From assembly GCF_010729665.1 (NCBI RefSeq), contig NZ_AP022610.1, positions 248,001-312,000 on the forward strand: 64,000 nt of DNA, written 5' to 3'. The stretch's first letter is position 1; every line of letters begins with the position of its first letter. This stretch comes from Mycolicibacterium madagascariense. Lineage in GTDB: Bacteria; Actinomycetota; Actinomycetes; Mycobacteriales; Mycobacteriaceae. Positions 17,416 through 25,092 of the stretch are shown piece by piece. The notes beneath the pieces are model-generated. The model did no database searches. It saw nothing but the letters and a program-made list of their open reading frames with translations, and was not told the origin of the DNA. The position numbers and the translations under genes are program-made.

Positions 17416-17996
17416 GCGGATGCCTCCTGGGTCGATTCGCCGATGGGCGTAGGGGTTTCGTGTGCGGGTGGTTCGAGGAGTTCGTTGAACAGCGCGCGGT
17501 AGTGCACGAACGCCTGGCGTTGCTCCTCGGTCTCCGAGCCGCTGGCCGACCGTTGGACGGCGTGCGCGGCGCGATAGTTCTCGACGACGGTCGGGTGGTC
17601 GACCGAGATGTCCTGTGCGCGTTGGTCGAAGTCGTCGACCGGGTAGCCGCGGTCCCGCATCACGGCGGTGATCAGGCGGTCCGCTTCGACGAGCGCGCCC
17701 GTGGGATCGTCGACGAACGCAGCCTGAACGCCCCGCCAGCGCTCGGCATACCGCCGCCGCGCCGCGGATGGCAGTGCCACGATGTCCAAATCGTCGTGGC
17801 GCCGCTCCCGCTCGAGGAGCTCCTTCTCGGCCGCCCCCGGCGTGTCGGCCTCGGACACCATCCGTTCGTACTCAGGGCCGAAACGCTCCCGAAGGCGTTG
17901 GCTTCGTTTGCGACGACCCACCGCCAAGGCGGCAGCCAATACGATTGCGGCGACGACGATCATCACCGCGATCACGATCCAAACCCAGGTGGGCAT
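17412..17996 (-). CDS. Membrane-anchored hypothetical protein with VQAxFVDDP domain
   Basis: A 194-residue protein with one N-terminal transmembrane helix (VWIVIAVMIVVAAIVLAAALAV, residues 4-25) followed by a basic RRKRSQRLRERFG stop-transfer segment, so the rest should lie in the cytosol. Residues 30-75 form a charged helix (EYERMVSEAD, ERERRHDDLD) and residues about 85-185 the domain shared with the downstream protein (VQAAFVDDP, then helices ending in FVHYRALFNELLE). No catalytic motif is visible. It is the first gene of a two-gene operon with 16945-17415. A role as a membrane-linked scaffold or stress protein is possible but not shown. Confidence 0.8.
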   Translation of the reverse strand: MPTWVWIVIAVMIVVAAIVLAAALAVGRRKRSQRLRERFGPEYERMVSEADTPGAAEKELLERERRHDDLDIVALPSAARRRYAERWRGVQAAFVDDPTGALVEADRLITAVMRDRGYPVDDFDQRAQDISVDHPTVVENYRAAHAVQRSASGSETEEQRQAFVHYRALFNELLEPPAHETPTPIGESTQEASA

Positions 17997-18096
17997 GTCG
18001 TTCTCCTCTCGCTCGATGGTGTCTTCATCGAAGACCCATCGGGGGAGGTTCGACTACACCCCTTTGGCGGTAATTCGGTAGCGCCGCCCGGACCGG

Positions 18097-18780
18097 CTAT
18101 CGCGCGGCGGCATCGATCGTGGCGATCAATTCCCTTGCTGTTGAGAGGGATTGGAGAGTCTTCTCGCGCTCGTCACCCATTCCGACGATGGCGTCGACCG
18201 AGAGGGGGCCGAGGATCTGGGTGAGCCCGTGGCCGTCGTGGCCGAAGAAGCCCGCCAACTCGAGCATCACCGCGCCGTGGCTCAGGCTCCACAGCCGGCC
18301 GGCGATGGTCAACTCGCCGTCGTCGCGGATGCGACCGGCATCGATCATGCGACGTACGGCCGTACGCAACGCCTGGAAGGACGCCGCCCATTCACCGCGC
18401 TGGGTGGCACCGCCGGTGCTGGTGAGGTCGGCGCGGTGACCGGTGACGGTCGCCGGGGACGTCGCGCCGAAGATCAGTTGGTAGCGCTGGGGATTGGCCA
18501 GTGCGAACGCGCGATAGGCCGCGCCCATGACGAAGAAGTCCGCGACGGGATCGTCGGTCTGCGGCGCGTCGGTCAGCGCCTGGGTGAAGCGGGAGAACGC
18601 TTCGCTCGCGACGGCGTCGACGACTCCGGACATGCCGCCGAAGTGGGTGTAGACCGCCATGGTCGACGTGCCGACTTCGGCCGCGAGGTTGCGCACGCTG
18701 AGCGCCTGCAGACCGTCGCGCTCCAGCAGTCGGATGCCACCGGCGATCAATCGGTCCCGTACGTCGCTCACCCTTGTCAT
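18097..18780 (-). CDS. TetR family regulator of the divergent carotenoid oxygenase gene
   Basis: A 227-residue regulator. The HTH lies at about residues 8-52 (DRLIAGGIRLLERDGLQALSV... VGTSTMAVYTHFGGMSGV). The C-terminal part (ADFFVMGAAYRAFALANPQRYQLIF) is the WHG-type ligand domain of TetR proteins. The start is ATG 18778-18780; a GTG four codons in is also possible. The gene is divergent from the carotenoid oxygenase gene with 56 bases between starts, and two ATAAC-n3-GTTAT palindromes lie in that gap. It therefore very likely represses the oxygenase and itself. The ligand could be an apocarotenoid or other isoprenoid, but that is inference. Confidence 0.9.
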   Translation of the reverse strand: MTRVSDVRDRLIAGGIRLLERDGLQALSVRNLAAEVGTSTMAVYTHFGGMSGVVDAVASEAFSRFTQALTDAPQTDDPVADFFVMGAAYRAFALANPQRYQLIFGATSPATVTGHRADLTSTGGATQRGEWAASFQALRTAVRRMIDAGRIRDDGELTIAGRLWSLSHGAVMLELAGFFGHDGHGLTQILGPLSVDAIVGMGDEREKTLQSLSTARELIATIDAAAR

Positions 18781-18786
18781 CTTGTC

Positions 18787-18799
18787 ATAACGCTGTTAT
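18787..18799. promoter_or_regulatory. Operator copy 1 (ATAAC-GCT-GTTAT)
   Basis: Perfect 5-3-5 palindrome seven bases before the tetR start codon. It matches the second copy at 18812 in all positions except the first spacer base. Probable TetR binding site. Confidence 0.68.
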
Positions 18800-18811
18800 A
18801 CACAAAGGCGG

Positions 18812-18824
18812 ATAACACTGTTAT
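18812..18824. promoter_or_regulatory. Operator copy 2 (ATAAC-ACT-GTTAT)
   Basis: Perfect 5-3-5 palindrome centred 25 bases from copy 1 and ending two bases before the GGAGG ribosome site (18826-18830) of the carotenoid oxygenase gene. A protein bound here would block transcription from either direction. Confidence 0.68.
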
Positions 18825-18836
18825 TGGAGGCGCGAC

Positions 18837-20288
18837 ATGGCGAACCGCTATCTGGAGGACTCCTTCGCACCGATCAGCGAAGAGCACACGCTGACCGACC
18901 TCGAGGTGACCGGCACGATCCCCGACTACTTGGACGGGCGCTACCTGCGGAACGGACCCAATCCCATCGGGGAGATCGATCCCGAGCTGTACCACTGGTT
19001 CATCGGCGACGGCATGGTGCACGGCATGCGCATCCGTGACGGGAAGGCCGAGTGGTACCGCAACCGTTGGGTCCGCAGCCCGCACGTGGCACACCTGCTC
19101 GGTGAGCCGCCGCGGCCCAGCCACGGCGGCATCTCACCGATCGGCGCCAACACCAACGTCATCGGGCACGCCGGCCGGACGCTCGCGCTGATCGAGGGCG
19201 GCGTGGCCAACTACGAGTTGACCGACGAGCTGGACACCGTCGGCCCATGCGACTTCGGCGGCACGATCACCGGTGGATACACCGCACACCCCAAACGCGA
19301 CCCGGACACCGGGGAGCTCCACGCGGTGTCCTACAGCATGTTTCGCGGAAACACCGTTCAGTACTCGGTGATCGGCGCCGACGGCACGGCACGGCGCATC
19401 GTCGACGTCGAGGTCACGGGCAGCCCGATGATGCACGACTTCTCGCTCACCGAACGCCATGTCGTCTTCTACGACCTGCCGGTGACGTTCGACCACCGGC
19501 AGGCGGCGGAGATGACGGTACCGCGCGGGCTGCGGCTACCGGCGCGACTTCTGCTGTCCGCGTTGATCGGCCGCGTTCGCATCCCCGACCCGATCACCGC
19601 GCGGATGCCGTCCGGCGACGCCGCCGACCGTCGGTTCCCCTACTCGTGGGACCCGCGCTATCCCGCCCGTGTCGGCGTGATGCCGCGTCAGGGTGGCAGC
19701 GCCGACGTGCGGTGGTTCGAGGTCGAGCCGTGCTACGTCTTCCACCCGATGAACGCCTACGACGGTGACCCCTCGGAAGGCGACACGGTCGTGCTCGACG
19801 TGATCCGCCACGCGAAGATGTTCGACACCGACCACCTCGGCCCCAACGAGGGGCCGCCGACACTGGACCGGTGGACCGTCGACCTCGCCGACGGCAAGGT
19901 TCGCGAGTCGCGGATCGACGACCGCGGCCAGGAGTTCCCCCGGGTCGACGAACGGCGCGTCGGCAAGCGCCACCGCTTCGGTTACGCGCCGGCCGTCGGC
20001 GTCGGCGCACGGGGCGAGAACGCTCTGCTCAAGCACGACTTCGTCGGAGGCGACAGCCGCACCAGGTCATTCGGTGCGGGAAAGGCGTTGGGCGAGTTCG
20101 TGTTCCAGCCGTCCTCACCCGACGCCGCCGAGGACGACGGCGTGTTGATGGGCTACGTCTACGACCGGGCGTCCGACCGCAGCGAGCTGGCGATCCTCGA
20201 TGCACGGAGCCTGGATCAGGTGGCTGGCATCCAACTCCCGCACCGGGTCCCGGCCGGCTTTCACGGCAACTGGGTGCCGTCGTCCTGA
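18837..20288 (+). CDS. Carotenoid oxygenase (RPE65/CCD family)
   Basis: A 483-residue iron(II) dioxygenase that cleaves a double bond in carotenoids, apocarotenoids or stilbene-like compounds. The N-terminus shows PDYLDGRYLRNGPNP and the WFIGDGMVHGMRI segment typical of the family. Four-histidine iron ligands can be placed in TAHPKRDPDTGELHAVSY, MMHDFSLTERHVVFYD, CYVFHPMNAYD and the C-terminal PAGFHGNW. It starts at ATG 18837 with GGAGG six bases upstream. It converges directly with the dehydratase gene (no gap). Expression is probably controlled by the divergent TetR through the two palindromes. The substrate is unknown. Confidence 0.94.
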   Translation: MANRYLEDSFAPISEEHTLTDLEVTGTIPDYLDGRYLRNGPNPIGEIDPELYHWFIGDGMVHGMRIRDGKAEWYRNRWVRSPHVAHLLGEPPRPSHGGISPIGANTNVIGHAGRTLALIEGGVANYELTDELDTVGPCDFGGTITGGYTAHPKRDPDTGELHAVSYSMFRGNTVQYSVIGADGTARRIVDVEVTGSPMMHDFSLTERHVVFYDLPVTFDHRQAAEMTVPRGLRLPARLLLSALIGRVRIPDPITARMPSGDAADRRFPYSWDPRYPARVGVMPRQGGSADVRWFEVEPCYVFHPMNAYDGDPSEGDTVVLDVIRHAKMFDTDHLGPNEGPPTLDRWTVDLADGKVRESRIDDRGQEFPRVDERRVGKRHRFGYAPAVGVGARGENALLKHDFVGGDSRTRSFGAGKALGEFVFQPSSPDAAEDDGVLMGYVYDRASDRSELAILDARSLDQVAGIQLPHRVPAGFHGNWVPSS

Positions 20289-21320
20289 CTAGCGGAAGCG
20301 GACGTTGAGCGTCGCCAACCCGAAGATCTTGCGGCCACCGGACTTCGCGGCGACGATGACGACACCGCTGCGGGTCTCCGGATCCAGCGACTTGATCCGG
20401 CCGCTGAACTCGATGTCGGCGCCCTCGGCGGCCGAGACGACCGCGGGCTGGGACAGGCGCACCGCGTAACGCGTCACCGCGCCGGGGTCCCCCGACCACG
20501 CCGAGCCGAAGGCCGCGCCGAGACCCATCGTGAGCATGCCGTGGGCGATGACGTCGGGTTGGCCGGCCAGCTTGGCGATGTTCTCGTCCCAGTGCAGTGG
20601 ATTCGCATCCCCGGCTACCCCGGCATAGTTCACCAGGTCGCCGCGGGACAGTCGGGTGTGGTGGGTGGGCAGTTCGTCGCCGACCTTGACGTCCTCGAAG
20701 GCCGGCGTGCCCGGCGTGCGGGTCGACCCGTCCTCGGCGATCCGCAGCGCGCCCTCCGGTCGCAGCGTCTTGCGGTAGACCTCGTCGGAGGCGTCGACGC
20801 CGAGCAGGTTGACGTCGTGCATCATCACGCCCTGCACGGCGGACCGGATGGCCGGGTCGACGTCCTCGGCCGTCACGCCGACGACCGTCGTGTGCAGGGT
20901 GTGGACGCATTCGCCGGCGGCGTCGGTGAACGTGTTGGTGACGGTGATGAGGTCCCGGCCCGCGATCTTGCGCACCGAGGTCAGCTCGACGTCGGTCTGC
21001 AGTTCGTCACCCGCGACGATCGGACGGTGCTGCTCGAAGACCTCTTCGGTTTGCAGGTACATGTCGTAGCCGATGACCACCGACTCGAACATCCGCTGGT
21101 TGCAGGCCATGGCGGGCGCCGAGGTGAACGTCAGCGGCGCCACCAGACCCGAGTAGCCCAGTTCGGCGGCGGCCGCGTCGTCCCAGTGGGCCGGGTGGTA
21201 GTCCTGCACGGCCCTGGCGAACTCGCGCACCTTCTCGCGCCCGACCCGGTAGGTGTCGTCCATCCGGTAGTAGTGGCCGACCCGCGATTCGAGCGCCGAC
21301 GCTTCTGCTGCTGCGGTCAT
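20289..21320 (-). CDS. Fused HadA/HadB-like (3R)-hydroxyacyl dehydratase (double hot-dog)
   Basis: A 343-residue two-domain dehydratase/hydratase. The N-terminal half (about 10-160) resembles HadA: HYYRMDDTYRVGREKVREFARAVQ and AAAELGYSGLVAPLTF. The C-terminal half (about 190-340) is a MaoC/HadB-type hot-dog with catalytic Asp and His in AGVAGDANPLHWDE. In the usual mycobacterial FAS-II system HadA and HadB are separate subunits; here both are on one chain, and a longer middle linker carries GVMMHDVNLLGVD. It probably dehydrates a 3-hydroxyacyl-CoA or ACP during fatty-acid or mycolate metabolism. GGAGAAGAAG precedes the ATG. It stands alone between the oxygenase and a secreted protein. Confidence 0.87.
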   Translation of the reverse strand: MTAAAEASALESRVGHYYRMDDTYRVGREKVREFARAVQDYHPAHWDDAAAAELGYSGLVAPLTFTSAPAMACNQRMFESVVIGYDMYLQTEEVFEQHRPIVAGDELQTDVELTSVRKIAGRDLITVTNTFTDAAGECVHTLHTTVVGVTAEDVDPAIRSAVQGVMMHDVNLLGVDASDEVYRKTLRPEGALRIAEDGSTRTPGTPAFEDVKVGDELPTHHTRLSRGDLVNYAGVAGDANPLHWDENIAKLAGQPDVIAHGMLTMGLGAAFGSAWSGDPGAVTRYAVRLSQPAVVSAAEGADIEFSGRIKSLDPETRSGVVIVAAKSGGRKIFGLATLNVRFR

Positions 21321-21437
21321 GATCGTGCTTCTTCTCCATCGGCGGGTGGGCTCAGGTCACCGAAGCACACTAACCGGCGGATGCGGGAGAGCACCCGCGG
21401 GATGAGGATCCGCGGGTCGTGAGGGAACCGACGAGGC

Positions 21438-21869
21438 TTAGCTGGATGGGCTGGCGGATGCCGCGGCCGACGCCGAGGACGCCGCCGCCGACGACGACGC
21501 GGCCGCGATCGCCGACTGGCCCTGCGGGCTGGCGGCGGAGAAGCCCGGCTTGGTCGCCGAGGCGACGGGGTTGTCGCAGTTCAGCGAGACCAGCAGCTGC
21601 TGGGTCGGCGAACCCGACGTGTTCTCCGGCGCGGGGACCGTGCGCGGCACGGTGTTGACGACCTGGCAGTTGGGCTGGGTCAGCTGATCGCCCACGATGG
21701 TCGAGATGACCGGCGTGAGACCGGCGCCGGTGATCGCGGTCTGCGCATCGCTGTACTTCTGCCCGACGACGTCGGGGGTCGAGCCGGCTTGTGCGACACC
21801 GGCGCCCAGCAGCACGGCGCACGCCGCGGCGCTCGCGGTGAAGCCGAGACCCATGGTCAGGACGCGCAT
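21438..21869 (-). CDS. Secreted PASTA-like domain protein
   Basis: A 143-residue exported protein. The signal peptide covers residues 1-29 (VLTMGLGFTASAAACAVLLGAGVAQAG). Residues 30-100 form a PASTA-like unit (TPDVVGQKYSDAQTAITGAGLTPVIST), a fold that in kinases and penicillin-binding proteins contacts peptidoglycan. A Cys pair (PNCQ and LNCD) may form a disulfide. The last 30 residues are an Ala/Ser-rich disordered tail. ATG 21869 is chosen over an upstream in-frame start because AAGGGGG lies just before it and the signal peptide begins there. No kinase is linked. A stand-alone secreted PASTA protein of this kind is known in mycobacteria as a conserved hypothetical. Confidence 0.82.
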   Translation of the reverse strand: MRVLTMGLGFTASAAACAVLLGAGVAQAGSTPDVVGQKYSDAQTAITGAGLTPVISTIVGDQLTQPNCQVVNTVPRTVPAPENTSGSPTQQLLVSLNCDNPVASATKPGFSAASPQGQSAIAAASSSAAASSASAAASASPSS

Positions 21870-22068
21870 GTCAACCCCCTTCGGCGGGCCGGACGTGTCC
21901 GCTTCGTGCGATGACAGGTCATCCGGCTGGGAATGATCGTCACGAATCCACCCCGGCAGTCCCTGAAGCCCAGCTGAAAGGTTGGTGTGCGTTTGGAGGC
22001 AGCCGGCGTCACAGCCTGGCGGCGTAGCGTCCGAACGAGGCGGCGGGCCGACGACGAGAGGGGCAGCC

Positions 22069-23004
22069 ATGGGCCGGACGGACGACGACACCTGGGACGT
22101 CACGGAGAGTGTCGGCGCCACCGCGCTGATGGTCGCCGGGGCCCGCGCCGCGGAGACCGAGAGCGCCGCGCCCCTGTTCCGAGATCCCCTTGCGCGCGTG
22201 TTCCTCGACGCCGCGGGCGAGGGGACGTGGAACGTCTTCGACCGCGCGGGCGGTGACGCCGACCCCGAGCTCGCGGGTCACCTTCGATCTCTGCTGGACT
22301 TCTTCGCCGCCCGAACGGCCTTCATCGACGACTTCTTCAGCGCCGCATCCGAAGCCGGGATCCGCCAAGTCGTGATCCTCGCGTCGGGCCTGGACTCCAG
22401 GGCGTGGCGGCTGCCGTGGCCCGACGGCACCCGCGTGTTCGAACTCGACCAGCCCAAGGTGCTCGCCTTCAAGGCCGCGACGCTGCGCGAGCACGGTGCG
22501 CAGCCCACCGCCGAGCGCACCGAGGTGGCGATCGACCTACGCCAGGACTGGCCAATGACGTTGCGGCAGAATGGTTTCGACGAGGCGGCGCCGACCGCGT
22601 GGTCGGTCGAGGGGCTGCTGCGCTACCTGCCGTCGCACGCGCAGGACCTGCTGTTCGAGCGCCTGCACGAGCTCAGCGCCCCGGGGAGTCGGGTGGTGGC
22701 CAACGCGCCCACCGACGACGCGGCCAGCCCGGACCGGGTCGCGCGGGAACGTGAACTGACGCAACGATTCTCGAGCGTCGCCAGCACTGGGGGCGCCACG
22801 ACCGACGTCGCCGCGCTGTCCTACGCCGAGACGCGCACCGACGTCGTCGGCTGGCTTCGCGAGCACGGCTGGGAGGCCTCCGCCACGTCGGTGCCGGAGG
22901 CGGTCGCGCACTACCGCGGCCGGCCGGCAGCCGAGGCGGACGCCATCCCCAGCACGTTCATCTCCGGACGGCGACGAACGATCCACGACGAGGAGGATTC
23001 ATGA
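22069..23004 (+). CDS. SAM-dependent methyltransferase, mycobacterial TIGR00027 type
   Basis: A 311-residue class I methyltransferase of the family that is expanded in mycobacteria and related to leucine carboxyl methyltransferases. The start DDDTWDVTESVGATALMVAGARA and FRDPLARVFLDAAG are the family's signature. The SAM site lies around QVVILASGLDSRAWRLPWP with the acidic residue in VFELDQPKVLAFK, and the motif EGLLRYLP follows. Start ATG 22069 has GAGGGG about seven bases before it. Its stop overlaps the ATG of the amidohydrolase gene (ATGA), so both are translated together. The methyl acceptor is unknown. Confidence 0.92.
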   Translation: MGRTDDDTWDVTESVGATALMVAGARAAETESAAPLFRDPLARVFLDAAGEGTWNVFDRAGGDADPELAGHLRSLLDFFAARTAFIDDFFSAASEAGIRQVVILASGLDSRAWRLPWPDGTRVFELDQPKVLAFKAATLREHGAQPTAERTEVAIDLRQDWPMTLRQNGFDEAAPTAWSVEGLLRYLPSHAQDLLFERLHELSAPGSRVVANAPTDDAASPDRVARERELTQRFSSVASTGGATTDVAALSYAETRTDVVGWLREHGWEASATSVPEAVAHYRGRPAAEADAIPSTFISGRRRTIHDEEDS

Positions 23005-23990
23005 AGGTCGTAGGCCTCGAAGAGCACTACGTCACGCGCGAGGTGGTCGACGCGTGGAATTCGCTGGACGCCCGCTGGCGAGATCCTGCGACGGCGGGTT
23101 CGACGACCGGTGACACCGGCCGCAGGTTGCTCACGCTCGGGGAGGAACGCCTGGCGGTGATGGACGACGCGGGCATCGACACCCAGGTGATGTCGCTGAC
23201 CACGCCGGGGCTGTGGAACCTGGACCCCGGCGCCGGCGTCGCCCTGCAGAGCGCGAGCAACGACACCCTCGCCGATGCCGTGCGGCAGCACCCGGACCGG
23301 ATGCGCGGTTTCGCGACGCTGGCGCTGCAGGACCCGACCGCCGCGGCCGCCGAACTGCAGCGCGCGGTCACCAGCCTGGACTTCGACGGCGCCCTGATCT
23401 TCAGCCGGGTGCGCGACCAGAGCATCGACCACACCGACTTCTGGCCACTCTTCGAGGCGGCCGAAGCGCTCGGCGCGCCCCTGTACCTGCACCCCCAGTC
23501 GCCACCGCCCGGCGTCCGCGAGGCGTACTACGGGGGCTTCGGCGACGTCGTCGACGCGGCCTTCGCCACGCACGGCGTCGGCTGGCACTACGACACGGGC
23601 GTGCAGTTGCTGCGGCTGATCCTGGCCGGGGTGTTCGACCGGTTCCCCGGTCTGCAGATCATCATGGGCCACTGGGGTGAGATGGTGCCGTTCTACCTCG
23701 ACAGGATCGACCGGATGAGCGCCACCGCCGGCTTGCAGCGCAGCATCAGCGAATACGTCGCGACCAACGTCCACCTGACCCCCGGCGGTGTGTTCAGCCA
23801 GCGTTACCTGCGGTGGGCGCTGGACGTGGTGGGACCCGAACGCATCATGTTCGCCGCCGACTATCCCTTCGTCCCCACCGACGGCGGCAAGGCGCGGGGC
23901 TTCCTCGACGGCGCCGACCTCACCGACGCCCAGCGGGCGGCGATCGCCTCGGAGAACTGGGAGCGACTGCGGGCCGGCATCCGGCGCTGA
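23001..23990 (+). CDS. Amidohydrolase-2 family metal enzyme (decarboxylase-like)
   Basis: A 329-residue TIM-barrel enzyme of the amidohydrolase_2 group (ACMSD / gamma-resorcylate decarboxylase relatives). Visible metal-site elements are the N-terminal GLEEHYV (in place of HxH, so one His is replaced by Glu), His in LYLHPQSPPP, His in IIMGHWGE and the Asp in FAADYPFVP. It acts on a carboxylated aromatic or similar compound in the cytosol. The gene is translationally coupled to the methyltransferase gene upstream, which hints that the two modify the same substrate. The next gene converges from the other strand ten bases after the stop. Confidence 0.86.
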   Translation: MKVVGLEEHYVTREVVDAWNSLDARWRDPATAGSTTGDTGRRLLTLGEERLAVMDDAGIDTQVMSLTTPGLWNLDPGAGVALQSASNDTLADAVRQHPDRMRGFATLALQDPTAAAAELQRAVTSLDFDGALIFSRVRDQSIDHTDFWPLFEAAEALGAPLYLHPQSPPPGVREAYYGGFGDVVDAAFATHGVGWHYDTGVQLLRLILAGVFDRFPGLQIIMGHWGEMVPFYLDRIDRMSATAGLQRSISEYVATNVHLTPGGVFSQRYLRWALDVVGPERIMFAADYPFVPTDGGKARGFLDGADLTDAQRAAIASENWERLRAGIRR

Positions 23991-24000
23991 CGCAGCCCCG

Positions 24001-25002
24001 TCAGCCGAGCTGAATCTCGGTGAGCAGCGCCCGGTGATCGGAACCGGCGATGCCCGCGGTGCGGGCGCGCGTGGCCGTGCACCGCAGGGTGAGGACGTGG
24101 TCGATGACGAAGAGCGGCGGCGTCCACCTCCGGTGGTTGGGGAACGTCGCCGGGTAGCCGGCTCCAGCCTGGCGAACCGCGTCGGCGTAGCCGGCGAGAC
24201 CATCGCGGAAGGGCCGCATGTCCAGCGTGCTGTTGAAGTCTCCGGCGACGATCACCGCGCCACCGTCGGCCCAGGCATCGGCCTCGCGCAACGTCGACGG
24301 CAGGGCCGCGAGATCGGCGCGCCAGCCGACGATGTCCACCGGGCTCTCCAGGTGCACCGCCACGACCGTGGGGTCGGTCGGGCAGCCGGGCACCTGCAGC
24401 CGTACCGCGAGGCACGGCATCAGCGGGCCCGGGAGGTGCCGGGTCTCGGTGATGGGGTGCTTGCTCCACACCCCGATTCCCGCCGCGCGGGGCCGGGTTT
24501 CGAGGAACCGGTGCGGGAACGCCTCGTCGAGGCCCGCCGCCGAGAAGCGGGCCGCGCAGTCCGCGGTGAGTTCCTGCACCACGAGGACGTCGGTGTGCGC
24601 CGCCGCCCAACCGACCAGGCTCGCGGCGTCCGCGCGACCGAACAGGACGTTGGCCGAGGTGACCCGCAGCGTCGCCGTCGTGGCGCGGCCGGGTTCGGTC
24701 CCGCCGAACGACGCCAGGTGCGGGCTCAGCGCGGCCGCGCCGAACGCGGCGGTCGCGAGCCCGGCTACCCGACTGCGGCGGTCGGCGGCCAGGGCCAGCC
24801 CGGTCACGGTGGCCGCGGTGCCGATCAGCGGCGCCGCCGCGGCGACGATCGCCGTGCCGCGCGACGGTTCGGTCGCCTGCCTGGCCGCCAGAGCGCGCAC
24901 CACCGCCAGCGACGCCGCCGCGCCGAGTCCGCGGCGGACGAGCACCCCCGGCTCTCGGAGTTCGCCGATGGGGGCTGTCGCGTCGGCACGTTTCCTGGGC
25001 AC
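24001..25002 (-). CDS. Endonuclease/exonuclease/phosphatase (EEP) family protein, membrane anchored
   Basis: A 333-residue protein. Residues 20-100 hold three hydrophobic stretches (LGAAASLAVVRALAA, AIVAAAAPLIGTAATVTGLALA, LATAAFGAAALSP), so the enzyme is probably anchored in the membrane with its catalytic domain outside or at the surface. The EEP domain begins at RVTSANVLFGRAD, with a Glu in VVQELTAD, the core VIVAGDFNSTLD, and the C-terminal pair VIDHVLT and GSDHRALL. The family cleaves phosphodiesters in nucleic acids, lipids or inositol phosphates; the substrate here is unknown. The start is GTG 25002 with no strong ribosome site, so it is uncertain. It is divergent from the ABC-F gene. 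Confidence 0.85.
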   Translation of the reverse strand: MPRKRADATAPIGELREPGVLVRRGLGAAASLAVVRALAARQATEPSRGTAIVAAAAPLIGTAATVTGLALAADRRSRVAGLATAAFGAAALSPHLASFGGTEPGRATTATLRVTSANVLFGRADAASLVGWAAAHTDVLVVQELTADCAARFSAAGLDEAFPHRFLETRPRAAGIGVWSKHPITETRHLPGPLMPCLAVRLQVPGCPTDPTVVAVHLESPVDIVGWRADLAALPSTLREADAWADGGAVIVAGDFNSTLDMRPFRDGLAGYADAVRQAGAGYPATFPNHRRWTPPLFVIDHVLTLRCTATRARTAGIAGSDHRALLTEIQLG

Positions 25003-25092
25003 GACAGCCGAAGATAGCGACGCCGTCCGGCCCAGCGGCTTCCGGGGCGCTGCCAATCGCTCGTGCCGGGTGCGCGGTGCGACGATGGACCC

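Noticed and set aside
18015..18041. Imperfect hairpin GATGG-TGTCTTC/GAAGACC-CATC before the 17996 start
   Set aside because: One arm has a bulge, and the position could be a leader structure, but without a second example I do not call it a regulatory RNA.
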